Shown here piece by piece: positions 24,752 to 37,700 of a stretch of DNA of 64,000 bases (the stretch's first letter is position 1; the number at the start of each line of letters is the position of its first letter). A program made the translations under genes and the position numbers. This stretch comes from Alentia gelatinosa. Taxonomy: Eukaryota > Annelida > Polychaeta > Phyllodocida > Polynoidae. The stretch covers positions 128,372,099-128,436,098 of the forward strand of contig OX465580.1 in assembly GCA_950022655.1 (NCBI GenBank), given 5' to 3'. The notes under the pieces are model-generated. The model ran no database searches. It saw only the letters and a list, made by a program, of their open reading frames with translations, and was not told the origin of the DNA.

Positions 24752-24935
24752 GTATCTACTACTAATATAAAACCCCATAGACTTAAACTTGTGTGACCAC
24801 ATGCCACGATGCCTCACATACGATAATTCATATACTGCTAACGGCATACGAGATGTAGAAAATGTGACCCAAGTATTGACAAATCAGTGACCAGAGCATG
24901 AGATACTATGAAAAAAAGTCTGGTTGGATACATAA
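24752..24935 (+). mobile_element. foldback family A, head-only fragment
   Basis: Contains ACTAATATAAAACCCCATAG and ACTTAAACTTG, matching the family A head; the palindromic tail is not recognisable. Confidence 0.5.
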
Positions 24936-25240
24936 AGTGCCGGTTTCAATGTTTTCAATGTTTTCTAGCATGATACAAAATATCACGAGTGATATATGAA
25001 ACCAGCCCCATCTCAACTACCATTCTGATAGCAAAAATGAAGACACACTCAAGGAAATGAAGTTGTAATCACATTATTCGCCATTTTGTCATTTTATTGA
25101 CACACGCCAATCTCCAAAACCTGCTGGTAGCGCCGTTTTTAGTAACACTGTCATACTAAGATGACTTAAAACACCGTGTAAGGTCTTACAGCATGAATAC
25201 CTACCACATCTAATTAAACTAGAGCATATGTTATTTCCAT

Positions 25241-25735
25241 TCATAATGGAAGAGCGCGATATACCAAAATCTCATAAAATAAAAGTAAGAGAATATCAAT
25301 ATTTTGGTATATTTCTTTTAAGATGTTTTTCATTTTCTGGCTAACGTTTTTGATTTTGACTTGTGCCTGGTCTAGCATTGCACAGATCACATTCACCTTG
25401 TCGTGGTTGTGAATGTATTTTTTATTTAGGGTCTTGGTCAACTGCCCTATTTCTCTGGCTAATAGGTCAGCTGTGCCACTCAGTTCGCTGTCTAATAGCC
25501 CCTTAGCGCTTGATGCAGTCATGTTTGTTTGGATTGAGGGTACTTCATTTGGAGTACTAATGCCCTTGGTAGTCCTCTTATTAACGTATTTGTCGTCTGT
25601 TTTCCATCTACTTTTAAGAGTCATTTTGACATCTTCAGATGGGGTATCATCTGGAACATCCATATATTTGGCACTATTATCATAGTCCATTGATATGTGA
25701 TTTCTGTCCATATGATATATGCATTGAATGCACAC
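25241..25735 (-). CDS. unrecognised 164-codon ORF
   Basis: The longest ORF outside simple repeats and the Slo gene. The N-terminal half is polar and acidic (DVPDDTPSEDVKMTLKSRW); the C-terminal half is Leu/Lys-rich with possible coiled-coil spacing (DLLAREIGQLTKTLNKKY, NVSQKMKNILKEIYQNI). I recognise no family. It could be a transposon ORF fragment, an exon-like piece of an unknown gene, or chance. Confidence 0.25.
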   Translation of the reverse strand: MCIQCIYHMDRNHISMDYDNSAKYMDVPDDTPSEDVKMTLKSRWKTDDKYVNKRTTKGISTPNEVPSIQTNMTASSAKGLLDSELSGTADLLAREIGQLTKTLNKKYIHNHDKVNVICAMLDQAQVKIKNVSQKMKNILKEIYQNIDILLLLFYEILVYRALPL

Positions 25736-25769
25736 ACTTTGACATGGTCACTCAGCCATGAAAGTTCTA

Positions 25770-25975
25770 TTTAAAGGAACAAAGTCAGTAGTGGGGCAGG
25801 GATACGGTCAGACTGGGATACTGGACACCTGCCCATTTCACTAGGCCTTTACAGTTGGAACATTGCTAGTGAAGTGTTAGATTCTTTGCAGTAAGCTGAA
25901 ACCCTGTGTGAGCTTTCTAAACTCTAGATGACGTATATGAGCGCGATTTCCCGCGCTCAAAAACTACTATTCTGG
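25770..25975 (-). mobile_element. dispersed family C, old degenerate copy
   Basis: Only the terminal third is clear: TTGCAGTAAGCTGAAA, CTAGATGACGTATATGAGCG and a GAGCGCGATTTCCCGCGCTC hairpin end. Confidence 0.5.
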
Positions 25976-25977
25976 TC

Positions 25978-26076
25978 AGATCCGCTTGGAGTTGCTCCCG
26001 CACATAGAGACAGAGTAAACCAGATCTAGGGTTGGAGACTGAAGAGCCACGAGAGTGGGATTCTCGTGTAGTGCTA
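25978..26076 (+). repeat. ~100-bp dispersed repeat, inverted relative at 55905-56018
   Basis: TCCGCTTGGAGTTGCTCCCG, ACATAGAGACAGAGTAAACC and GAGTGGGATTCTCGTGTAG appear as inverse copies at 55905-56018 in Slo intron 13. Confidence 0.7.
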
Positions 26077-26342
26077 AACCTATACTGGATATTCTTTTTT
26101 TGTACCTATAAACTACTCAAATGTACTTCTATCCTTAGGATTTATTTCTTTCTATACTTAAAACATGATTTATAACAGCTCTTCGCTGATATCCTTTCCT
26201 TGAGAGAATTCATACAGTTCTGATGGCCGATGATCAACTCAAGCACATGTGTCATGCGAAATGATAACCACGAGTACATACGATGTTTTCCCGTTCACCC
26301 GCTAGGGGGAATGACGGCAGTTAGGAATAGAGGGAAACTATG

Positions 26343-26460
26343 TTCCGGCGGGAATAAATCAAAGTTACGAGGTAAGGTTTGGAAAAATTACTGCCCAAGG
26401 CGTAGCCTTGGGCAGTAATTTTTCCAAGCCTTACCGAGTAACTTTGACTTATTTCCACTG
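26343..26460. repeat. ~118-bp near-perfect palindrome
   Basis: GGGAATAAATCAAAGTTACG on one side and GAGTAACTTTGACTTATTTC on the other. The centre CTGCCCAAGGCGTAGCCTTG is self-complementary, and TTGGAAAAATTACTGCCCAA pairs with its inverse. Probably a foldback element like the others. Confidence 0.85.
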
Positions 26461-26667
26461 GTACGTGGTTTCCTTATTCCTATATACCTTCAATTGTTGG
26501 CTAATATCGTTAAAAACCGAATGCCTCTGAACGTCAATTTGGGCAGTAAACGTCAACCTGGGCAGTACCTTCAACCTAGGCAGTAAACAAAAGTTATTCC
26601 ACCCCCAGCAGCATTAAGTAATCATAGGTTGTTCGCTCATAGGTATATAGGAATTTTCCACACGCCG

Positions 26668-27240
26668 GTGTCGCACCTTATCTGCCTGGTTACGCAATAC
26701 CTGCAGCCAAACAAACACCTGGAAACGTTTTCTTTAGCATTGGGAAATTGAGCGTATGAGCGTAATACGTTTATAACACCTGTTTAGAATATTTCTAGAA
26801 AAGTCTCTGGGGAGAAAAGTGATGTTATCGTATTCTATGGTATTCCTGCTCAGAGTTGGAGTGTCATACATGCATATCACCTCAATAATACTTTAGATAT
26901 ACCTTAGATAGCACAGGACCACCGAAAATGAATACACAATAATACTTTGTCAGGCCTAGCTATAATATGCTTATCTTGTTCTGAGTTAAAACCAAAACAT
27001 TTATCAACTAATAAGGTTAGACAGCCCAGACTCGTTGATACAGTACCCTAGTTTGTTCCAGCATTTTAATCTTTCAAAAACTAACACTCCTGCAATCACA
27101 CCTACCATTCACACTCTAGGTGTGATTGCTGTGTGTCTCTATGTGCATACCGCCGGACTCGCGGTGTTTGTGCGAGCGGCCCCGAAACTAGCCAGTGGGC
27201 CGTTAGGCGGCGCTGAACGGCAACACCTGTACTGTACTGT
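26668..27240 (-). repeat. ~570-bp dispersed repeat (family T), copy 2, inverted
   Basis: TCGCACCTTATCTGCCTGGT to TGAACGGCAACACCTGTA, the inverse of the 11.3-kb copy, with diverged middle blocks. Confidence 0.7.
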
Positions 27241-28860
27241 AATCGCTTCTGTATCACCTACAAATCGATATAAGGAACTTCTCAATCGGACTAGGGGATA
27301 GGTAGCATCGCTATTCAAACGACCAACTCAGGATCGGTAACAATCGGTGAAAGTGCGTACATCGAAATCTTAAGGTCTGAGAGATGCCCGACCCGTCGGG
27401 AAAAGCACTACAATCGGGTTGGTGAAGTGCGTACATCGACCCGATTGATGCAGATTGTTATAGACCCGACGAATCCGTCGGGCAAAGGTAGAATCGGGCA
27501 CAGCAGTCGGGTCGGTGTCTTATAGGCTTTAGACTAGAGTACATAGGGCCAGGGCGCTGGCTCTCAAACGGAATGAATGAGGGGATCGACGAAGTCGCTG
27601 GTCATAATTTAAATCAGCCTGTGAATGAAACCTCTTCTAACCTTGTGCAAGTTAAATGCCATTAGATGATAAGAAAATGTTTAGGTAGTCATTGAAATCG
27701 AGTTGAGATCATGCCTTCCGCCTTGTTGACATTGATTTTGGCAAACTCAAACTGTCAGCAGAACACAGCCTGGGCCAGACTCCAACATTTTTATATCCAG
27801 CTTGCATTTGGCAGGGTCGCTGCCATTTATATCTATTTCACGTGGCAGTTGATATCAATGTCATTCCGAATAATCCACAGAGATCAGTCTATCGAGTTTG
27901 ACATCTTGATTTCTAATTTATAAATCCATATCTAAGGAGCGCAAGTCGCCATCCAAGCTCGTTGGCGAAGTTAGTCTGTCCAAGTTGGCAATGTTATGAC
28001 CTTGACTTACACAGAACGATCCTGAGTTTTGACATTATAGTTTCTATTGTTGGGATGTATCAAGCCAAATACTGCTGGTAGTCTCAACGTAAAAATCCAT
28101 TAAAGCGGGTGTTTGTCTCCTTCCATTCAGAGGAAGGTGAGCAGATCGGTGTGATCTTAAATAAGGTAATCCAGTGTGCTTGTCTGTTGCTGGTAATGGC
28201 TTCCTTTCAGACCATGACATAACTAAGATGACGTCAGAATAGGGACCATTTGCGAGTAGCCTTAGCAACATTGGCTGTTGATGCATTTAGTGACGTTGGA
28301 GGACACCAGCAGAATTGATAATAATAATTATCTTTTCATTTTAGATCTAGTCCTATATTGATAGTTACCTTTCAGACATTAATAAGAAATGTATTATGTT
28401 CTTCAACACACTTTGAAACATTAAGATTAGGTATCAAGCCAAACACTGCTGGTAGCATCATAGTCTCTTTCACAGACACTTGGAGGCGCGCAAGGCAGTC
28501 TGACAAGGGTCTGTTGGAGTCTAGTGGCCGAGGTAGGGAATTCCATACCCGGAAGCAGTATGGCCGCTAAAATGATGACACATGTTTATACACATATGAA
28601 GCAGCTGTCAAAATCTTGTTTCTATTAAATTTTGAACATGATATAATAGCATTACTTATGTTTATCTCGTCTTAGCTCATGACATTGGTTTGATACCCAG
28701 ACATAAGTCTAGATTCCGCAATCAGCAGATCCAGATCTAGCCACGTCCTATATTGATAATTACCTTTCATGCATTAATAATAACAAATTTATTATGCTAT
28801 TCACAAACTGTGAAACATTAAGATTAGATAAATGCAATAAAACCTATGTGAAATATATCC
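27241..28860. other. no gene seen; short hairpin-rich patch at 27390-27520
   Basis: Around 27390-27520, CCCGACCCGTCGGG, CCCGACGAATCCGTCGGG and a repeated GTGCGTACATCGA give local hairpins. At 28042-28090 and 28430-28480, a CAAGCCAA(A/C)TACTGCTGGTAG block is repeated. Nothing is coding. Confidence 0.5.
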
Positions 28861-29012
28861 TATCCTACAGCAGGGTTGGCTAAAATCCAAACCTGATACG
28901 TTTTAGTATAGGCCGCCAAATGCCACTCACGGAGTTTTGGCTACGGATTTCACTATGCCAAACTCCATTCGTGTCATACGACGGTCAATACTAACTCCCA
29001 TCCTGTTTTATT
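28861..29012 (+). mobile_element. foldback family A, tail-only fragment upstream of exon 1
   Basis: Palindromic tail with CACTCACGGAGTTTTGGCT and GCCAAACTCCATTCGTGTCA; the head is missing. Confidence 0.6.
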
Positions 29013-29523
29013 TTTTATAATACTGATATATGATATGTATACATTCAGTTAAAAGACAAAAAAAGGGAAGTTACTGTGGAAATAAAATCCTAATTCAACC
29101 TCGTACATCTCATACTCAGTGTCCAATGACATGGTACCGATACTGAAATCATGGTCCATCCAAACGGCCACACTACTACACTAATGGACAAGAAAAAATT
29201 AAGATCAGGGCTGAGTCACATGACCTGCTGTTTTTCCACGGACTCGAGACCATAAACTCTCCTTTGGGAAACAAACGAGAACATTATTGAAAAGCGAACG
29301 AAAGGAGAACACTAAAAACGTCTATATTTTCTTGTGCTTTGACATGCTTGTTGCATGTCACGTGACCATATAATATGTCTTCTATTCAGGTATATGCAAG
29401 AACGCCTAATGTTGGGCGAATATACATCGTCTGTACACTTTTTTTTTTCTCTGAATGAAAAAAATAGAAAAAAAACCCCTGATATATGTGGTAAACCATT
29501 TCTGTTTTCTTTCTCTTTTACAG

Positions 29524-29548
29524 TTAAGATGGAAGAAATGTCAGTAAA
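29524..29548 (+). promoter_or_regulatory. probable 5' leader with an intron acceptor and an overlapping uORF
   Basis: A pyrimidine-rich run ending in TTTTACAG at 29523 looks like a 3' splice site, so the 25-nt leader before the start codon probably begins an exon and an upstream non-coding exon is likely. In that leader an ATG at 29529 opens an 8-codon uORF (stop at 29550-29552) whose TGA overlaps the main ATG as ATGA. I found no promoter; the transcription start may lie well upstream. Confidence 0.5.
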
Positions 29549-29875
29549 ATGAGTGCAGCTACCGGAAGTGGCATCTCCTCGCGAGATGTGAGCGTGAACC
29601 AACTCATGACGTCATCGATGACGTCAGCTCCGGACCCGGACGGAAGTGACGATGGCTACACTAAGCTGTCGTCCAATCAGCGCTCGCCTTTCACATCGCC
29701 CTTGCCTCACGAGACCAGCTGTCTCAAAGAGCGCTATTGGTCGTACTTCCTGGCCTCCTCTCTGATAACCTTCTTCATCGGGTTGATTGCTATCCTGACA
29801 TGGAAGCTGGTGGCACACTTCATCAAGACGGGTCGGACTGTGCGCACAGCGACCAGACATGTCGACCAGTCACGG
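29549..29875 (+). CDS. Slo channel exon 1: N-terminus and S0
   Basis: 109 codons, phase 0 to phase 0. The ATG at 29549 is the first in this frame after the acceptor-like site at 29523. Residues 1-60 are a Ser/Thr/Pro-rich, acidic extracellular N-terminus. About residues 62-92 ([17 protein letters not shown] and onward) match Slo1 S0, the extra segment typical of Slo1/Slo3 that places the N-terminus outside the cell. The basic stretch after S0 ([14 protein letters not shown]) starts the intracellular S0-S1 linker. Donor CGG|GTAAGT at 29876. The exon is much more GC-rich than the surrounding DNA, as expected for coding sequence. Confidence 0.93.
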
Positions 29876-31738
29876 GTAAGTGAGCTGAGACCTGTTTCAA
29901 TAATTTCGTGACATGTCTAGATGGCGTCTGTGACACCATATGGACAGATCACAAGATTGCAATCGATGACACGCGGAGTTTCACTCACTTTTCGTAGGAA
30001 TTAAGCAATGATACTTTAACTTGAGTAGGAGATACATATAATCGTTCCAAATATAAAGAAGATTGGGCATTCCGATTTTCTGATATTTGCTAGTCTTTTT
30101 CCACTGTTGCTTGCACTGTTGGTGCCGCTGTTGATGTATGTCTAGGCCTAATGTCACAAGCCTACTGAAACAGGTCCCAGGTCTATCTAATATCCACCTA
30201 ATACAAAGTGTCCATAGAAAACACAGAGGGAGTGTGTATCCCGGAGCACATATATCCACATAATACAAAGTGTCCATAGAAAACATAGAGGGAGTGTGTA
30301 TCACCAAACCCAGAGCATACATATATATCCACCTAATACAAAGTGTCCATAGAAAACATAGAGGGATTGTGTATCACCATAACCAGAGCATACAGATATA
30401 TCCACCTAATACAAAGTGTCAACAGAAAACACATAGGGAGCATGTATCTACATACCCGGAGCATATGGATATATGTTGTATGCTCTGGGGACGCAGACGG
30501 AAAAATAGTGCGTACTCACTTTTGAAGCTACCAACGAAATCATACCAGGTTTATTCCATCAGCGGCGTTGTCGAAAAATCGGTCGGTGACCACTTCCATT
30601 TTCATCGAGTGCGTGCTCAATGGGACTATGTATGAAACTATGTACAAGATGTGTCTTTCCATGCGAATCAAATTCACCATTTTTCCATTAGATTATGAAA
30701 AGCGAAAAACATCTGAGATTTTTGTCTTCCACGAAACAATGCTCCGCTGGGCGGCGCTGAAAGGTAACGCATATATATTGCTGTCCATTATGTGTAGGGA
30801 ATTGTCAGGACGATATATATATGAAACATAAGTTTTTGTTAAGATCTATATTTTGTTCAATGCTTACACATTTTTCTTTCTTTCGATTGCCTGTTGGTCA
30901 CCGACTGGTATTTGATTGTCTGAAACAGGCACCATTATAGTATTAACCGACCGGAAAGAGTAACTTAAAACGGTTACCATTTGTTGTAAAATTAGGAAAC
31001 GTCCTTACTGTGGACGAAACGGTTCCTGTTCGAGGTTAGTCTTTGATTTCATACTGCCTGACGCCATAGGCGGAAGGCAGTATGAAATCAAGGACTGACT
31101 GAGAACGAGAAACCATTCGCCCACAGTAAGGACGTTTGCTTATTATTATATACCTTAAATCGATGAAAAAACGTTATTTTGATGACTTATTAAGTCACAC
31201 TCACAGCGGGCACGAACATTATTATTACTACACCCCTAGCAGCGGGCAGTATTTCATAGACATTCGCACACAGGTATATAATAATTATCAAATAGGAAAT
31301 CAGTTTTCAGAGCATTTGTTGTAAAGGGACCATCTAGATTGCAGTTCGTATGCAACATTCCTACGTCGTGCATTGCATTGACTGATATACTGACGCTGGT
31401 ATACATACTGACTTTTGACCTTTGACCCCTCACAGGTTGGACGTCTCACTCGTCTGAAATGGTACGCAGAAGAGTGCATCTCAGGGCAAACCGCCACTGG
31501 AAGGGTCATGGTAAGCATGCAGAGTGTCCACTTCCCTTAATTGATTCTTTAAAAAAAAAAATTTCTTTTTCTCTGGAGGACAATGGACTTTCCTGATACA
31601 AAAATTCACTTCCCTTATTCAGTCCTGAGCTGGTGTCATAACTTTAATGTCATGATTTCCCATAATACAGGACAGACTGATGATATAACAATCAACCAAT
31701 TGTATCTGAAAAACTCATGTATTGAGATGATACTTTTC

Positions 31739-31773
<35 letters not shown>

Positions 31774-34700
31774 TATAGACCATATCGAGGTGTCCCATAA
31801 TTCAGTCTCTTTACAGGATCCGATGTTAGCTGTTTCCCGTCATCGTAGTCATAACCCTTTTGCCAAATGCCACATTTATTGGGGTTAAACAATTTCAAAT
31901 GGGGAATCCGATGCCAGAAATGGAAATTTCAAATGTTCATACATGGAAGTACCAAATTTAATTCAGTTTCTCCAGTTAGAAATCAGAAAACGGAAGTTCA
32001 TCAGGGTATAGGCGGCCGTGATGCGGGCAGTCAGTCGAGAGGGGATCCTTTATTTATTTGGGCCAATATTAGGGAGCATAGTAACACTTGGAGTCCTTAG
32101 AAAAAAGAGCACTATTTAATATAAACACCCTTTATTAGACAGTAGAAAAGAGGGTATATCAATTCATCATCCACCTGTCACAGAGTCTCCATGCTAAACC
32201 TATAGGGACTGTAATTCACCGGATTACGGATGCTCGTAACCTTCTGGGGAATATTACGGAAACAAATCCCATATGTACAGAATAGAGCCCGGTAAGATTT
32301 TGTCTTTTCTTTGATAATTTAAATTTTCAGTGCTGAATAATAAATACAATATTTAACTGGTTTCAGATGAAAGCTAGCGTTATCTTCTTGGACTGGGTTC
32401 TACTTTATATCCTCACATTAGCTCGGATATTACTATCAAGTCCTAGGAGATTACGACCGCTTGTATCTTAAACCAGTGACGATTGTGTATGTTATCTGCA
32501 GAAATTGATTTGATTTCATCAGAAAATGTCAGATTTTACTAGAGGTTTGCACCTTTTTACAAGTTCTAAAACGCGTTGTGACCCCTGATTCTGTACCACA
32601 TAGAAAACCCAAAAGTTTGTCTATTGTCTAATGGGCTATGTTATACTTATTTATAGAACGTCCTGACCATGCTGTACAATTCCCAGAACGAGATGGTAAT
32701 TTACGGCCTGTTCGGACCGAGGCATTTATGCTAAGTTCAGTACAAACGGTAAATTACCATAGAGTTCTGTGACTTGTACAAGCATGGTTGGACGTTATAT
32801 ATTTACTATATACCCGAAATTTAGAAAAAAATCAATTTCATTTGGCTTAACAACATATTTCTTAATAAACGTGTATGGCAAGGTAGTCCGTACTTTAGTG
32901 TACGGACCAGCGGTCCATACAGTATTTTTAGGTCATACGTTACGTCAGCCGAAACGGTGCATATTTACAGTATATACGGCATGGGTATATAGTATATTGG
33001 GATAATTGTTATGATCCAAAGAAAGGATTCTCCCAGGAGAGATTACCCCTTTTAGGACTCGTTCTCGGGGGTCTTCATATATTTGCTCTTTTCTGTCAAG
33101 GCATTAATTAGTCATTTCCTTGATAGCTCCCTATCAAACTCGTCACTCGTATAAGACACCATACATAAGTACCGGAATGTCAATTTCTAAAAAAAAGAAA
33201 TAATGCCTAAGCATTCTCCTTTAATTATAAAACATGAGAATATGAAGGAGACTTTAGCACAATTAACAAGACAACTGTCATTATTTATAACTACTTCTCA
33301 TGGGAGCCAGTCTCATCTTTTATCTTAGGCTGATATAAATGACCATATGCTTAACATTAGGAACTCGTTCTCAACAGGCTTGCGAGTACGGTAACTCATA
33401 CTCAATGGGTAATAAACAGACAACTATATCCAGGCTAAAATCAGAAACATATTCCTGTTCCATCTGTGTCTCCGATAGCCATCTCGTTTGAAGCGTTTCA
33501 GAATATTCACTCGTTTATCGCCTCGTTCATATCTCTGAGCACTTCAAACTCGATGGCGTACGGAGACACAGACCTGTCAGTTTCCGTCATAGTATCCATC
33601 ATCAGAATAAACGTCCGTAGCCTTAACACTAGGAACTCGTTCTCAACAGGCTTTCGAGTATGGTAACTCATTCTCAATTGGTGATAAACAGATAGATATT
33701 TCCAGGCTAAGAAAAGATCAGAAACATAGTCGTGCTTGGTCTGACTCCCCATTCGCCATCTCGTTTGGAGCGTTTCAGAATATTCACTCGGCTATCGCCT
33801 CATTAATATTACTGAGCACTCCAAACTCGATGGCGAACGGGGACACAGACCAAACACTCATCAGTTTCTTTCTTAGTATGAGACTTCCTCTTATTAGGAA
33901 CCCCCCACTTCCCCACTAAAAAGATGCACTTTGCGATCACATGCTATAGCTATCTTGTTCTGTCTTCGTGTTAGGCAGTTAATTCCCTTTGTTCCTGCAG
34001 AAAATCTGAAAATTGTATCCATTTCTTGGATTCTTTTAGTCTATTTTGTTGTATCTTACGGACAGTTTGCACCGACCTAACCTCTTATCTTTCTTTCTCT
34101 TCCTTCTAGGTATCGCTGTCTTGTGTGCTGAGTATTGGCTCGCTCATAATTTACCTCATAGACGCCTCCGAGTGAGTGAAATTCTTTCAGTTTTAATATA
34201 AAGTTTAGAATACGTGGCAGAAACACTTCATCACTTTTTTTTTTCTTCTTTTTTTTTCAGTTTTAATATAAATATCTCACAATAAAGTATTTAGAACTCA
34301 CGAGATGAAAATAACTTGGTCTGTACTCCACCGAGTTTGATTGCGGAGTAATTTATATGTGGCGGTCAAACGAGGTGGAGTGCAGACTAAGTTATTTTCA
34401 TCGAGTGGGTTTCTGATTTTATCTCACCCTGTATAAGATCATTTATTAATGGGATAACTCACCAAATTAGCCATTGGATATTGGGTACACTACCTTCACG
34501 GCCGTGGAGTACGAGTTCCAAACGTTAAGCCTATGGAGAAAAATACCGGGGTGAGATAATGTTCCATACGTCCCATATATCTTTTGGCAGAGACTCGCAA
34601 TGCAATATGGACTACGCTTATTTAACTTGATCGCTTGCCTATTCTTGTCATTGTCCTCCCTTGAACTCTTCTACCATTGTCCTAATCCTTCTCACTCTCC

Positions 34701-37700
34701 TCAAATATCAAGCAGACACTTTTGTCCCGTAAAGGCCTTTCTCCACTGTGCGACTGGGGGAGCTTCCGATTCTATACCTCTTGAAATACAGAGCCCTGTT
34801 TTTTAGTCACGGCATGTTTCAGCCGTTAGTGTCCTATATAGCTAAGATCCTAGAGGATTCGCCAAATGTCGTGGGGCTTCGACACTTAGGGAGCTGAAAG
34901 GTGTGCTATAGTCATGACAGTCGGTGCCTAATCAAGTGGTAAATGTCGCCAAATGTTGTAGCGAACGTGAAAATTCACTTTCCTAGGAATTAAACCATGA
35001 AACCTTATCACTAGTTAGGGATACATATAACTTATAATCACCCCAAATATGAAGAAGATCTGCCGATATCTGCATTTGAATTTGAAATATTGGGCTAGAC
35101 TTATACTGTCCAAGTCCGATAGAACTTATGACAATTCTATACTTGTCCTTACGGGGGACGCTTTTAGCGCCGTTCTCTCACGGCGCGCTACGACACTGTC
35201 TATATAGGACACAGGTCATCTTTTGTCTTGCAAATATGTCGTAGATCAGCTCCGCGATCTTTGACCTGTGACATTCACTAATGTTGTGACTAAAAAACAG
35301 GGCCCAGGATCGCAAGTGCGACATTCCATAAATCTTACGATCCAGGGCCCTGTTTTTCAGTCACGACATAATCTTAGTCTTAGAAGCTGAGATATCTCAG
35401 CGATTGTAAGACAATTTGCACGACAAAAGATGGCCGGTATTCTATAGACAGTATCGTAGTGCGCCACATGAGATCACCGCTAAAAGTGTCTCAAGTATAG
35501 AACTGTCTTAGGTTCTATAAAACCTCACCTCAGATTTCCAATTTGAAGTTTTATAAAAACCGTTAAACTGCAATAACTGTTGGTTACGGTTCAAGGGTCT
35601 ACACCATACAACGTCGGCAACCAGCGAACGCCGGAACTTGTGAATAGACTGAATTATGGGATACCTCAATAGGGCGTATGTCATATTTAAGGCCGTACAA
35701 CACGTGCGTGGCATATGGGGTATGTGCATGACATATAGGATGTGTATGGCGTCAAACCCAACAAATGGTCCAAAAGCGAGGGTACAAAATGGCTATTTTG
35801 AGGCATATGATAATATAAAAATAGGTATACTGTGTCTATACGTGATGAATACCTGGTAAAATTGACGGTTATAGATAAACTCTGCATTCGACATCGGTTT
35901 ATCTGATCGTCGATTTTACCGCGTATATGTCGCGCGGAGCCACAGTAGGCTTGTTTCCGTATAGTACAACAATCTTATTATAGAAATTATTAATAAATTG
36001 CTACTATTCCTGGAAACCCCGCTTACTTATTATTCAATATACGAGGAAATCTAAATACCACTACTGACGTCGGGCAGGACAAGACATCACGGTCTAAGTG
36101 GGTCCCGTTGCTTTTCGCCTGTTGTCAGAGTTGCTTTGTACCGTACGTAGATTCAAATAACCCTGAGCAATGCTTAATACTACACAGGTATGTGAAGCTA
36201 AATATCCAAACAAGGGACCATCCATAAAGTATAAATACTATAACGTACGTACTGAGATGGGGGTGGGGGGGGGGGGGGGGTTGAAATTTTGCGTACATAC
36301 TTTATAGATTACCCGCAATGTGTAATACCAAGATAGATCTACTTTTAACCAATATCATAGGTTACTGACCCAAAGCCAAACATGGAGTTTATATCCAAAG
36401 AAATCCTATAATATTACATGGCTAGCACCAATAGAAACCAACAAGAATATTTCCTATGTTAGATTCCTTTTTCCTTTGATTTTAGTTGTGAATGTCCGCC
36501 GTTACATTCCCTTTGTTCGCATTTATTCTGTTCATGGCTGGAGACCTGATTTTTCTGTATTATGCAAATTATGTCATAGGGGTATTTATCTTATCCCTGG
36601 ATCAAGTTTTCTATAATAGCCATAGGAATAACACACACAAAATTATATCAATGCTCACCCACGTGAATTGCCAATACAACGTCATGGTCGTGGCAGAACG
36701 AAGTGATATGATGTCATTAGCAATTGGCCAATCAGCAGTTAGGATTTTTCCACCAAATTTTGAAACACATAGATTGTAGTACATCCCGTTGTCGCCAGGA
36801 CCAGGGGCAGTTTCATAATCTAGGATCGTACATGAAGACCCTTTTCTGTACCTCGCACAATGGTTATCGTCTAATAATATTTAAGTCTGTTGGCTAAGAC
36901 AGTATTGGCCGTCCATAAGGTCGTCCGTGAGTGTTGAATGAAATTAACCCGCCTTGTCGCTGGGTCTCTATGGCGTACAGAAAAGGGTATACTTCTACGA
37001 TCCTGGGGCCCGTTTCATAACCCAGGATCGTACATGTAGACCTTTTTCTTTACGCCATAGAGACCCAGGGACAATGCGGGTCAATTTCATTCAACAGTTA
37101 TGGACGACCTTATGGACGGCCAATATTGTCTTAGCCAACAGACTTACATATTATTAGACGATAACCCTTGTACGAGGTACAGAAAAGGTTCTTCATGTAC
37201 GATTCTAGATTATGAAACAACCCCCTGGATTTTAAACTGCCCCCAGGGCTCTTAGGCTCTCAAACTGGCTACACGCAGCTTGGACGGGCTGTGGAACACA
37301 CTGATCAGACAATACATTAACATGGAGATTTAAACATACCCAACTACATTCGTGTAGGTAATTTGAATTATTCAGCTACTGTGATATTATTCTATTGTCT
37401 GAGAAAGGGGTGAAATTCTCGGTACAGTTCCATTGCAATATGTGGCCACTCAATTCATTCAATATTCAGAATACATTGGTGACCCATGGTGACCCATGGC
37501 CTTTGGTCACCCTCACCACTCTATCCTACTCACTACCCTCAAAGGGCTATTATATTATTACTTTATTACACACTTATGTAATAACTCATGATAACTATAC
37601 TTATTATGTCATATTCATTATAATTGATATCAAACACATCTCTGTCAATTATCTATTAATATTGTTATTATCAATATTCATGGTAATAATGTATTATCAC

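Noticed and set aside
29624..29860. Antisense ORF over exon 1
   Set aside because: It is a shadow of the coding strand; the plus frame encodes the conserved S0 segment.
30183..30480. CRISPR-like repeat array
   Set aside because: The units are contiguous ~73-bp tandem repeats without unique spacers, in a eukaryotic intron.
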